Notes under the pieces: generated by a model
Told to the model about the DNA's origin: nothing
The model's database searches: none
Seen by the model: only the letters and a program-made list of their open reading frames with translations
Made by a program: the position numbers and the translations under genes
NCBI RefSeq assembly: GCF_018403225.1
Contig: NZ_BOSG01000001.1
Coordinates: 2,728,001 to 2,792,000 of the forward strand
Direction of reading: 5' to 3'
From: Paenibacillus sp. J23TS9
Lineage (GTDB): Bacteria > Bacillota > Bacilli > Paenibacillales > Paenibacillaceae
Length of the DNA stretch: 64,000 nt
In this document: positions 32,698 through 41,388 of the stretch, in pieces
Numbering within the stretch: the first letter of the stretch is position 1
Layout: the number at the start of each line of letters is the position of its first letter

Positions 32698-33741
32698 ATG
32701 AAAGGGGATATGAAGGAAATGAGTTATGCACAACCCATGATTGAGGTCAGCGGACTGAACAAACAATTTCGGACGCCTGTAGTCAAAGAGGGCCGCTTCG
32801 CCGGTCTCCGTACATTATTTACCCGGGAATACCGGATGAAGGAAGCAGTGAAGGATATCAGCTTCACGATTCATAAAGGAGATTTCGTCGGGTATATCGG
32901 CCCGAATGGGGCCGGCAAATCTACCACGATCAAAATGCTTACCGGCATTCTTCATCCTTCTTCAGGAGAAGTGAAAATAAACGGAGTCAATCCACATCAA
33001 CAGAGGCGCCAGGTTGCCAAACGGCTCGGAGTCGTCTTCGGCCAGCGGAGCCAGCTGTGGTGGGACCTGCCGGTAAAAGATTCTTATGATATTCTCGCCC
33101 TTATGTATAAAGTAACTGCGCAGGATAAGGAAAAGCGGCTCGATGAGCTCGGGGAATTGCTGGATCTGAAGGAGTTTTGGCTTACGCCGGTCCGTAAACT
33201 CTCCCTGGGACAGCGTATGCGCGCCGATATCGCAGCCTCTATGCTGCATGATCCGGATGTTCTTTTTCTGGATGAGCCGACCATAGGCCTTGATGTGACA
33301 GCCAAACGCAGCATACGCGGATTTTTAAAAAAGCTGAACAGCGAGTATGGGAAAACCATCCTGCTCACCACCCATGATATGGATGACATCGAGCAGCTGT
33401 GCGAACGGGTAATGGTCATCAATCATGGGGAACTCAGCTACGAGGGAACGATTGAAAACCTGCGGGATAGGATCGGATTGCCTACGCTCATTAGGGTTAC
33501 GTTCAATGGAGCCTATCAACTCCCTACTCCAGATGGTCTCGGACTTCCGATTGAAGTCGCTCTCGATGCAGACCATGTATTCCGTATCGTTGAAGCAAAC
33601 AACCGTGAGTTACATATCGAAGCAAATAGACAGCAGGTCAAAGCGATGGACATCCTGCGGCTGGTCAGCGGCTGGGGCGAGGTAGCGGATATTCATATGG
33701 AGGAGCCTGATTTCGAGGATGTCATCCACCGGGTTTATTGA
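32698..33741 (+). CDS. ABC exporter ATP-binding protein (COG4586-like)
   Basis: 347 residues. Walker A GPNGAGKST (near residue 66-74), the Q-loop FGQRSQLWWDLPVKDSY, signature LSLGQRMRADIA and Walker B VLFLDEPTIGLD are all present. A C-terminal domain of about 90 residues follows. The long insertion before Walker A (RTLFTREYRMKEAVKDISF) is typical of COG4586 ATPases that pair with these permeases. Substrate unknown. AGGA lies 8 nt before the ATG; an internal ATG seven codons later is possible. Confidence 0.9.
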   Translation: MKGDMKEMSYAQPMIEVSGLNKQFRTPVVKEGRFAGLRTLFTREYRMKEAVKDISFTIHKGDFVGYIGPNGAGKSTTIKMLTGILHPSSGEVKINGVNPHQQRRQVAKRLGVVFGQRSQLWWDLPVKDSYDILALMYKVTAQDKEKRLDELGELLDLKEFWLTPVRKLSLGQRMRADIAASMLHDPDVLFLDEPTIGLDVTAKRSIRGFLKKLNSEYGKTILLTTHDMDDIEQLCERVMVINHGELSYEGTIENLRDRIGLPTLIRVTFNGAYQLPTPDGLGLPIEVALDADHVFRIVEANNRELHIEANRQQVKAMDILRLVSGWGEVADIHMEEPDFEDVIHRVY

Positions 33742-33785
33742 GGGAGCTGACCATTCAATTCCATACAATACGGCAGCGGTCACCC

Positions 33786-33833
33786 TTGTCCCCGAAATTC
33801 GCCCGTTAATACATTCAGGAGTCTCGGGGACAA
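33786..33833. repeat. Perfect 10-bp inverted repeat with a 28-bp spacer
   Basis: TTGTCCCCGA (33786-33795) and TCGGGGACAA (33824-33833). No T run follows, so it is not a standard terminator. It lies in the 3' region of the ABC operon, before the terminator at 33918. Confidence 0.6.
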
Positions 33834-33917
33834 CAGCGATAGAAGGATTGATTTGTTCGCGGAGTAGCTTTTAGCGGCTATAATCCGATCAAAATAATAA
33901 CGGTTTATTCAATACGT

Positions 33918-33968
33918 AGGGAACGTGCCAATGATCATGAGATCTTTGCAGCACGCTCCCTTTTTTTT
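33918..33968 (+). terminator. Terminator of the ABC exporter operon
   Basis: GGGA(A)CGTGC and GCACG(C)TCCC pair around a long loop and are followed by TTTTTTTT. It ends 3 bp before the tdh stop codon. Confidence 0.8.
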
Positions 33969-33970
33969 CG

Positions 33971-35071
33971 TCACACATGCAGCAGCTTTTGATGAAAAGG
34001 ATTCCCTTGCACAGGCTCGAAATGGTTGCTGAGCTCATTCAGAAACACAATTTTGCCGCAAGCGCCGCTTTTCATCAGTTCAAAAGCTTCCTCGAAACGG
34101 TCCAGCGAACAGGTATGTGTCACCAGTTTGTCCAGCCCCAGATTTCCGCTGCGCAAAAGCCCCTTCATCTGGTACCATGTTTCGTACATTCGGCGACCGG
34201 TAATCCCTTCCACCCGGATGCCTTTGAAGATGATCTGCCCGAGATCCATCGGCACATCGCGGGTAGGAATACCGAGCAGCGAGACACGGGCTGCACGAGC
34301 TGCCGCTTCAAAACCATCCCGGATCGCTTCCGGATGACCCGACATTTCCAGCACGACTTCCGCCCCCTCTCCCCCCGTAATATCACGTACTACCTGCGGC
34401 AAGTTTGCGTTGATACTGTTGATGACAATATCCGCCCCCATCTGGTGGGCCATATGAAGCCGGTAAGGATGAATATCCGCAGCCATGACCAAACCGGCAC
34501 CACAGGCTTTGGCTACCGAAATGGCCATAAGTCCAATCAGTCCCGCTCCAACGATCAGCACGGATTTGCCAACAATGTCTCCGGAAAGAACCGTATGTAC
34601 GGCATTGCCTAAAGGATCCTGCAGACAAGCCAGCTCATAAGGCATATCCGGATCGTTTTGAATAATGCTGCCTGCCTTAACGACCGCATACTCTGCGAAG
34701 CATCCCGGTGCGGTGATTCCGAAGCTGCGGGTATGATGGCAGACATGCGCATTTCCCGTACGGCAGGCTTTGCAGGTACCGCATACCATATGACCTTCGG
34801 CGGATACATGGTCTCCGATCCGTATCTTTTCGACCTGTTCCCCGGACTCCACGACGATACCGGCAAATTCATGACCGAATACGTTTCCGGTCACAACCGA
34901 CTTCTCAGCCCATTTATCCCAGTTATAGATATGTACATCGGTGCCGCAGATGGAGCTTGCTTTCACCTTTACAAGAACTTCATCCGGACCGATCTCAGGT
35001 ATAGGTACTTCTTTATATACTGCGCCGGGAGCGCGATGCTCTTTGACAAGCCCGGTCATGGTTTTTTTCAT
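33971..35071 (-). CDS. tdh: L-threonine 3-dehydrogenase-type zinc alcohol dehydrogenase
   Basis: 366 residues, slightly longer than typical Tdh (about 345). The catalytic zinc ligands are the Cys of SSICGTDVHIYNWDKWA and the HE of FGHEFAG; the structural zinc cluster is CGTCKACRTGNAHVC; NAD binding is VGAGLIGLMAISVAK. NWDKWA and the GITGRRMYETWYQ block favour threonine dehydrogenase, giving 2-amino-3-ketobutyrate. The usual partner kbl (glycine C-acetyltransferase) is not next to it. The C-terminal 20 residues are extra. GAAGGTGG precedes the ATG. Confidence 0.88.
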   Translation of the reverse strand: MKKTMTGLVKEHRAPGAVYKEVPIPEIGPDEVLVKVKASSICGTDVHIYNWDKWAEKSVVTGNVFGHEFAGIVVESGEQVEKIRIGDHVSAEGHMVCGTCKACRTGNAHVCHHTRSFGITAPGCFAEYAVVKAGSIIQNDPDMPYELACLQDPLGNAVHTVLSGDIVGKSVLIVGAGLIGLMAISVAKACGAGLVMAADIHPYRLHMAHQMGADIVINSINANLPQVVRDITGGEGAEVVLEMSGHPEAIRDGFEAAARAARVSLLGIPTRDVPMDLGQIIFKGIRVEGITGRRMYETWYQMKGLLRSGNLGLDKLVTHTCSLDRFEEAFELMKSGACGKIVFLNELSNHFEPVQGNPFHQKLLHV

Positions 35072-35120
35072 GGATGGTACGCCACCTTCTTATCAATTTA
35101 TAATGCTGCAAAGTGCAGAC

Positions 35121-35165
35121 AAAAAAAAAGAACTGACATCAGCAGGAGCAACTCAGCAAGCTCTC
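35121..35165 (-). terminator. Probable terminator at the end of the polysaccharide operon
   Basis: On the minus strand a GC-rich, partly paired stretch (CTGA...TCAG and GAGC...GCTC) is followed by nine T residues (A run at 35121-35129). The stem is imperfect. Confidence 0.5.
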
Positions 35166-35189
35166 TGTATCAATTCAAGACCTCATAAT

Positions 35190-37172
35190 CTACGGATTCA
35201 CGCTGACGATGTTGCCTGCGTAATCCCTCCAATTCGTTCCGTCGAAAAATACCGGTTTTTTCTTCGTCGGATCATAATACGTGTCGCCTTCTACCGGTTT
35301 TTTTGTTACTTCAGTCGTTCTCTTTAAATTAATGAACTTATCCTTCAAAACTACCTCGGTATATTTACCGCTTGAACTGCTTGCTTTGCCGCGGAAAAAG
35401 AGACGCCCGGTCTGCAATTGATACTGCATATATCCCGGAGCATAATCCGCGGATGGAAATCCGGAGGTACTGCTTTCATCAATGATCATCGGGGTCAGCA
35501 TGGCTTTTTCATATCCTTTGAAGAAAAGCGCGAATTTGTTGGCGTTATACCACACGGAGCCCGGGTCTATGCCAGATAGGCTGCCATTGTTTATATCCCC
35601 CTGCAGCTGAGACATTCTCAGCATGGGCAGTCTCTCGGCAATCTGTCTTCCTGCCCAAGTCATATCAGCTTCAACATGGTCATCAATAGGAAGATTGTTA
35701 GGATTGACATTACCTTGGATGTGATGGCGTCCTTGTACAACCGATATGGCTTTGACCCCATACTTCCTGCCTGCGCGGGTATCGAGAAACAGATTGCCTT
35801 GTACAATGGTAAAATCCGCTCCAAACAAATTGATGCCGCAGATCTGATCATGGTTTGTTGCCGGGTTCATATCCTGGTAATTCCAGTTTTGAATGCGGTT
35901 ATTAGTCAAAATAATGTTCGAGCATTTCTGTTCCGGATAATTCGAACCATTCACGGTGGCGATGCCTGAGGTGGGCACATTGTCGATTGCATTCCCGCTG
36001 ACGATAATATCCTTGGAAGCATAAATATTAATAGCCCCGAAGCTGTAATCCTTGATGGCTGGCGCACTTATGCTGTTGCTTTCCACAATGCACTGCCTTA
36101 CACCCCATATTTCGATGCCGTCATAACGGTTATTGATACAAATATTGCCCGATATCGTAATGTCGTACGTCTCGAACTGATTTGAGGAAAACGCGGTTAT
36201 CCCTTCCTGTCCATTTCCGATGACGATATTTCCTGATGCCAGGTTACTAAAACATTTCCGGTCGGCAGCCGAGGTAATGCCGATATTCGTATCAAACGTA
36301 ATGCCTTGTCCGCCGCAGTTTTCAATATGGTTGTTCATGATGCGGCAATATTTTGAAGAAGATGCATTGATACCGGTGTTTAAATTTCCTTCCACATTGT
36401 TGAACAGCGTTTTATTCTTGAGCCGGTTGCCTTGAGCAAGCATATCCGTGCATCCGCTTAAATAAATGATCCGTTCGGTTACATTTTTGGTGTTCAGGAT
36501 CTGGTTGTTCAGAATCATGCCGTTAGTGCATGCAGTAAAGGCCCAGTTCCCGGCATTTTCAGACACATGCAGCTGCTGGATAATAAAATCCGAGCTTGAA
36601 CTGATGTCAAAGCTGATTTTCCCTTCCAGGTTTTCAATTTCAAAAGACGAAATGCCGCTGCCTGTAAATAGCGTATCCGGAAAAGAAGATGCGCTTTGCA
36701 GTACGGCCCCTTTTTCACCGGAAAGCCGCACGCTGGACTTCAAATTAATGGTACCTGCGGTATAGGATGCCTGGGGAAAAACGACCGTTCCGCCAACAGA
36801 AGTTGCGATATTGATCGCGTTTTGAATGCCCTTCGTGTCATCATTTTTCCCATTTCCCAGCGCACCGAACCACTGCGGATAGAATTCCTTGACCTGAGGA
36901 GTACCCTTAATTTGGCCGTCACCGGCAAAAATCTGTGTTATTCCGGCTTCGATTTTTCCGTTAAAGTTCACCGTTCTCCCTGCCGCAATATTGAGCTTGG
37001 CTCCATTCATGAAATTCAGCATAATATTCGGGTCAATGGTCAGGTCCGAATTTACTGGATAGGTTCCGCCCGGAAGAACAAGGACTCCTCCCCCGGATAA
37101 TTTCATTTTTGCCACCTCATCCCCGAGCCTCGCTGGGTCCGTTACCGTAACAAACGGGATACTGTCAGCCAT
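35190..37172 (-). CDS. Right-handed beta-helix protein, pectate-lyase-3 type (second copy)
   Basis: 660 residues from the ATG at 37172 (GGGAGG 9 nt upstream). No signal peptide. The first 110 residues resemble a tail-spike head-binding or capping region; then a Pectate_lyase_3 start (YPQWFGALGNGKNDDTKGIQ) and about ten beta-helix coils rich in GNxI / NNxI motifs (about 125-520). The C-terminal 130 residues (FALFFKGYEK to DGTNWRDYAGNIVSVNP) look like a carbohydrate- or particle-binding tail. Such proteins bind or cleave polysaccharides. It is last in the polysaccharide locus, behind a Wzy-like gene, as is the shorter copy at 39845-41362. Catalytic residues cannot be assigned. Confidence 0.8.
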   Translation of the reverse strand: MADSIPFVTVTDPARLGDEVAKMKLSGGGVLVLPGGTYPVNSDLTIDPNIMLNFMNGAKLNIAAGRTVNFNGKIEAGITQIFAGDGQIKGTPQVKEFYPQWFGALGNGKNDDTKGIQNAINIATSVGGTVVFPQASYTAGTINLKSSVRLSGEKGAVLQSASSFPDTLFTGSGISSFEIENLEGKISFDISSSSDFIIQQLHVSENAGNWAFTACTNGMILNNQILNTKNVTERIIYLSGCTDMLAQGNRLKNKTLFNNVEGNLNTGINASSSKYCRIMNNHIENCGGQGITFDTNIGITSAADRKCFSNLASGNIVIGNGQEGITAFSSNQFETYDITISGNICINNRYDGIEIWGVRQCIVESNSISAPAIKDYSFGAINIYASKDIIVSGNAIDNVPTSGIATVNGSNYPEQKCSNIILTNNRIQNWNYQDMNPATNHDQICGINLFGADFTIVQGNLFLDTRAGRKYGVKAISVVQGRHHIQGNVNPNNLPIDDHVEADMTWAGRQIAERLPMLRMSQLQGDINNGSLSGIDPGSVWYNANKFALFFKGYEKAMLTPMIIDESSTSGFPSADYAPGYMQYQLQTGRLFFRGKASSSSGKYTEVVLKDKFINLKRTTEVTKKPVEGDTYYDPTKKKPVFFDGTNWRDYAGNIVSVNP

Positions 37173-37236
37173 TTTATTCAACCTCCCTGTCCAATCCATC
37201 ATCAACTTGTGAAGTCTTATAGCATTACTACACTAT

Positions 37237-38457
37237 TCAGACGATTTCTTGTTTGCTGTAGTCATTCTGATTAATTTTAGGGATAGGCGGGTTGAAGATA
37301 TTCGGCTTTACCGCAGTTTGCTTTCGAAGGAGCGTTTGATTGGCAACCAAGCCATAAAGAATCCAGTTCACTGGATTGGTGAAATAACCGCCAGCGACCT
37401 GATAAACGAGGATGAAAGTCAGCAGTCCTGCTTTGAAAATTATCTCGTGCCTTTGAATTCTCATCACCAACATGGTATGGAATACTAAAAGCAGGACTAT
37501 CACCCCTATACCGCCTTCGGCGATAACGTACATAAAAGAATTGGCAATAACCCCCACCAGTCCCTGGCTATAGTAAGCATTCTGGACCGCATCCGTATTC
37601 AAGTTCCCCAGCCCGGTTCCAATGTAGCTCGAATGAACAAGAATCTGCTCCATAATCCGGGCACTAACGTTGAAACGGTAAAATACGGAGCCGTCCGTTC
37701 CACTTAGAATATCGTTTAACCGCATATAGAAGCTGTTATTGCTCATCACAAACCAAACCGCTGCCAACGTGCCTGTCAAGATAAGCAGTATCGTCAGGAG
37801 GAGCTTCTGGATACTTACTCTATCGCATAAATAGCAGAGGTACATCACCATGAAAGCCAGCCCGAGACTGAGCATACCGCCCATTCCTGCGGAGACAATA
37901 ACGATTAAAGCATTGGTCAGCATAAAAAAAAGATTCACAAGATTGTGTCTGAGGCGGGTTTCATTCAATACAAACATGCCCAAAATCACGAGCAGAATGC
38001 ATACATGAAAAGACGCTTCGCTTGGTTCTGCATAAAATAGAGCCAATCGGACCTTCTGATACAGATTAACATCATCATCTAAACGCCACAGCAGCTTCGT
38101 CTTATGAACCATACCGATGCACAGCAATGCCAGATTGATGATGGATGCGGAATAGACGATCTTTTTGAAGGAGCTCATGTTCATTTTCATTTCTCTTACT
38201 TGGAGGAATAGCATCACGTTCAGAAAAAGCTTGGCGAGGTTGATTGCGAGCCGTCCCATATCAATTTGATCGTTTACGACAATTTGCAGAAATGCATAAA
38301 GAATGACGAAATAGACATATCCGGCTGTTTTCAATGTCAGTTTTCTGCGCTGGATGATATCCCTCAAGATCAGAATAATCGACAAGAAATAGAACAAATC
38401 CAGGTTAGCCGTAATTCCCTGATGCAGCACATAAACCATAGCAAATATGATTTCCAT
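37237..38457 (-). CDS. Wzy-like polysaccharide polymerase (second copy)
   Basis: 406 residues, about 11-12 membrane helices, low similarity to any named protein as is normal for Wzy. The larger outer loop contains SSYIGTGLGNLNTDA, like the GxGxGN-type segment of O-antigen polymerases, and NPVNWILYGLVAN closes the membrane part. It should join repeat units on the outer face of the membrane. It lies between a glycosyltransferase gene and a beta-helix gene. It differs strongly from the other Wzy-like protein (41389-42789), so the two probably make different linkages or products. Confidence 0.75.
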   Translation of the reverse strand: MEIIFAMVYVLHQGITANLDLFYFLSIILILRDIIQRRKLTLKTAGYVYFVILYAFLQIVVNDQIDMGRLAINLAKLFLNVMLFLQVREMKMNMSSFKKIVYSASIINLALLCIGMVHKTKLLWRLDDDVNLYQKVRLALFYAEPSEASFHVCILLVILGMFVLNETRLRHNLVNLFFMLTNALIVIVSAGMGGMLSLGLAFMVMYLCYLCDRVSIQKLLLTILLILTGTLAAVWFVMSNNSFYMRLNDILSGTDGSVFYRFNVSARIMEQILVHSSYIGTGLGNLNTDAVQNAYYSQGLVGVIANSFMYVIAEGGIGVIVLLLVFHTMLVMRIQRHEIIFKAGLLTFILVYQVAGGYFTNPVNWILYGLVANQTLLRKQTAVKPNIFNPPIPKINQNDYSKQEIV

Positions 38458-38511
38458 ATGAATTCACTTACCCCATATTCATAGTTCTATTCTTTATCGC
38501 ATTCCAACCGT

Positions 38512-39747
38512 TCACTGGCTTTGCTTCACCTTCTCCCTGAAATATCCTGTAAAGCTTCGCACACGCTGCGGCTTCTTTTGAAACAACTCAAAAGATTGGA
38601 ATAAATGTTCATACATTTTAACGATCCTCTCCCAGGTATATTCCATGGATATTCTTGCCTTGGCTTTGGTCTCCAGTATTTTCATCCTGATATCATCATA
38701 TTGGTCAAGCTCGTGGATCCGGGCTGCCAGCGAACCAGGATCGGCCGAAAAATACACCGCACCATCTCCTCCGACTTCACGGTTAAATACCACGTCATAC
38801 AGCAGGTTCAGCTTGGTTGACGCCAGGGCTTCAAGCAAAGAGGGGTTGGTCCCTCCCACTTCATGCCCGTGGCAGTAACCATATGCAAGTTCCCTGATTT
38901 TCTTCAGGAGCTGTTCTTGATATACGGTTCCCACGAATTTAATCCGGGCATCCAGATCAAAATGGCATTTTTGAAGCAACTCTTCAAAATAAGAATTTTG
39001 TTCGACACCAGTGATGATCACCAGATCCTTTGTCGTATCGGACGCCATGAACTCATTGATGATCAGTTCGTAATTGTTCTCGGGTACGAATCTCCCTATG
39101 ACCAGGTAATACTCGCCCGGCTTAATGCCATGTGTCTCCATCCATAACAATAAATCAAGGTCTCTTGAGCTCGTTGTCGATGGTGTGAGATCTGCGCCAT
39201 AGGCAATGAATGTCGTTCTCGGGCGATATTTTGCATAATCACTCTGAATATATGTCTCGATGCCTCTGGAATCACAGACAAGAAGGTCAGCATGTTTGAC
39301 CATGAGCCTCTCCGATAACCTCCAGTATCGCTTGATCCACGTATTCCATTTGCCTCGCTTCCATTCATGCCCGTCCGGATTTATCAATACGGTGACTCCC
39401 ATTCGTTCAAGCCTTCGTTTATACGGATAAAAAAAAGGCCCGATTCGGCAGGCTAATATATAAATCACGCAATCTGTCAGCTGATGCTGCTCTATGTATC
39501 GAATGCAGATTTTTAAACTTTGAAGGTCGTACAGAACGGCACGGGCACTGCCTACCTTCGGCACTTGGACCTGAAAGCAGCGGGCGCCGTTATGTTCGAA
39601 CTCCCCGCTTTGATCCGAAAGGCAGGCAACGTGGTAACGGATCTCCTTATTCATTCTTCTCGCTGTCAGCTGCTCAACAAAGGTTTCGAAACCGCCATAC
39701 CGGGCAGGGATTCCTTTGGAACCAATAATAAATATATGCTTTGTCAT
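38512..39747 (-). CDS. Glycosyltransferase, DUF1972/GT4 (Cps2T-like rhamnosyltransferase type)
   Basis: 411 residues from the ATG at 39747 (GAGGT 8 nt upstream). The N-terminal DUF1972 motif is clear (IIGSKGIPARYGGFETFVEQ, residues 6-25). The C-terminal GT4 half contains YGYCHGHEVGGTNPSLLEALA. Family members transfer rhamnose or a related deoxysugar to a lipid-linked acceptor in capsule synthesis. It is separated from the upstream beta-helix gene by a terminator-like hairpin (39796-39817), so it starts a partly separate three-gene unit. Confidence 0.87.
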   Translation of the reverse strand: MTKHIFIIGSKGIPARYGGFETFVEQLTARRMNKEIRYHVACLSDQSGEFEHNGARCFQVQVPKVGSARAVLYDLQSLKICIRYIEQHQLTDCVIYILACRIGPFFYPYKRRLERMGVTVLINPDGHEWKRGKWNTWIKRYWRLSERLMVKHADLLVCDSRGIETYIQSDYAKYRPRTTFIAYGADLTPSTTSSRDLDLLLWMETHGIKPGEYYLVIGRFVPENNYELIINEFMASDTTKDLVIITGVEQNSYFEELLQKCHFDLDARIKFVGTVYQEQLLKKIRELAYGYCHGHEVGGTNPSLLEALASTKLNLLYDVVFNREVGGDGAVYFSADPGSLAARIHELDQYDDIRMKILETKAKARISMEYTWERIVKMYEHLFQSFELFQKKPQRVRSFTGYFREKVKQSQ

Positions 39748-39795
39748 TTCTCTTACCTCTTCCATGAATTGTCTTGTAAAGAAAAGCATTTACCG

Positions 39796-39817
39796 AAAAA
39801 AAAGACCCAACAGGGTC
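39796..39817 (-). terminator. Terminator-like hairpin inside the polysaccharide locus
   Basis: GACCC (39804-39808) and GGGTC (39813-39817) with an AACA loop; on the minus strand eight T residues follow (A run 39796-39803). The stem is short, so read-through is likely. Confidence 0.6.
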
Positions 39818-39844
39818 CGATTAATCCGGTGTTTACATGTCATT

Positions 39845-41362
39845 TTATACGCTGAAATTCCGCGAAATCTCGATGATTTGCGATCCGTATACCAACAGGG
39901 TCATGCTGGATTCTGCTGGAAAGGTCACGTAAGAGCTGCTCCCCTTTAATTTAACGTTGGGGATTTGCCTCGATATTTTCAAATTACCTGTGTAGGAATA
40001 GATGACGACGATCCGCGGCAAAGACTCGGACAGGTTTTCCTTCGTCAATTGAGTGATAACGGTTGATTTAGAATAGGCAAATACGGCTAGCGTAAGATTG
40101 GAAATATCGACCGCGGAAGCATTATTCGTAAATGCCGTATACTCCTGCGACAAAACGCCTTTGATCGGAACCGAAGGTACGCCCTCCGTGTTGCCGCTGA
40201 AATAATTTGTACTGACCGGATTAACGGAATAATAATCTGTATTTAATGAGGATTCGGGATAATTCGTGAATTGGTTTGAAGTCACGCTGACAGAGGAGCA
40301 GCTGGCCGGCGAGTCGATTTTTACAGGCTGATTTTTACCATATTGGCTCCGGGCGTTATTGCCAGTAATATTGATTAGGGAGCTGTTCTTAATCTGAATC
40401 GCATAAATTCCCGGAAAAAAGATGTTGTTGCTGGAAATGTTGCCGATGAAATAAGGGCTATTCTCGATATAGATGCCGGTAGATTGAATATCCTCGCCCG
40501 ATTTCCATGTCAGATTATTGCCGTTCACAATGCCTCCAACGACCCCCGAGATAAAAACGCCATATCTTTTGGACCAGGCTACGTTGTTATTGGCAATAAC
40601 CAGATTAAATCCATCCTTTGCCATCACTGCACTGTCCACAGCTTCAAACAGATGGTTGCCTTCTATAATGACCCAGTTAAAATTTTCAATATAAATATTC
40701 GTCTTCTCAAACCCCGTATGACCAAAAAAGAATGTGTTTCCTTTACATACGAGTCCGTCAATTCCTTTGGCCCAAATATGAAAGATGTTGCTGAATGAGC
40801 CCGGGACATCGGTTCTGGACTCATACATATTGTTAGAAAAGTTGACGTCCCCGACCACATGCGTGCCACCATCGTCAGGAGCCGTATAATCGACGTAAAG
40901 ACCGTAATTGCAATCAATCAGCTGATTGCCCGTTATCGTGTAACGCGAACAGTGCTGCGTTTTGTTCACTTTTTCAAAATAAATGGCCTTGAGACAGTTG
41001 ATGAAACGGACACTCGTAATGAGAACGCCGTAGTACCATCTGCAGTTTATCCCGTTTCTCGTTTTTGCTCCCAGAATGGTAATCCCGTCTATTTTCACAT
41101 TGCCCGTGCCTGCGAACCTGTCGGTATTAGCGGTAGGAGTGCCATACAGGTTAATGCATCCATTCAGAGTTCCTGTCCCGGTTATATACACATTCGAGGT
41201 AGTGATTGTAATATTCGCATTATAAGTCCCATCAGGAATAACAAGCGTTCCGCCTGTCTGCGAGATACTGTTTAGCGCTTTCTGAAAGGCCTGCGTATCA
41301 TCTGCCAATCCATCCCCTTTGGCCCCATAAAGCCTTACATTTGCACCTGTGATATCAGCCAT
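39845..41362 (-). CDS. Right-handed beta-helix protein, pectate-lyase-3 type (first copy)
   Basis: 505 residues from the ATG at 41362 (AAGGAGGTG 8 nt upstream). No signal peptide. It starts at once with the Pectate_lyase_3 block (VRLYGAKGDGLADDTQAFQK, residues 10-29) and GGTLVIPDGTYN, then beta-helix coils with many NNxx/GNxx turns (about 50-390) and a beta-rich C-terminal part of about 110 residues. Both beta-helix proteins of the locus start MAD and lack export signals, as do phage tail spikes. Possible roles are cleavage, modification or binding of the polymer. It follows a Wzy-like gene by 26 bp. Confidence 0.8.
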   Translation of the reverse strand: MADITGANVRLYGAKGDGLADDTQAFQKALNSISQTGGTLVIPDGTYNANITITTSNVYITGTGTLNGCINLYGTPTANTDRFAGTGNVKIDGITILGAKTRNGINCRWYYGVLITSVRFINCLKAIYFEKVNKTQHCSRYTITGNQLIDCNYGLYVDYTAPDDGGTHVVGDVNFSNNMYESRTDVPGSFSNIFHIWAKGIDGLVCKGNTFFFGHTGFEKTNIYIENFNWVIIEGNHLFEAVDSAVMAKDGFNLVIANNNVAWSKRYGVFISGVVGGIVNGNNLTWKSGEDIQSTGIYIENSPYFIGNISSNNIFFPGIYAIQIKNSSLINITGNNARSQYGKNQPVKIDSPASCSSVSVTSNQFTNYPESSLNTDYYSVNPVSTNYFSGNTEGVPSVPIKGVLSQEYTAFTNNASAVDISNLTLAVFAYSKSTVITQLTKENLSESLPRIVVIYSYTGNLKISRQIPNVKLKGSSSYVTFPAESSMTLLVYGSQIIEISRNFSV

Positions 41363-41388
41363 CAAAGGCACCTCCTTTTTCCGGATTA

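Noticed and set aside
35072..35189. T-box or riboswitch leader before tdh
   Set aside because: The AGAGAGCTTGC and GAGTTGCTCC strings recall T-box stems, but the conserved T-box sequence and antiterminator are missing; the stretch fits a terminator of the upstream operon better.
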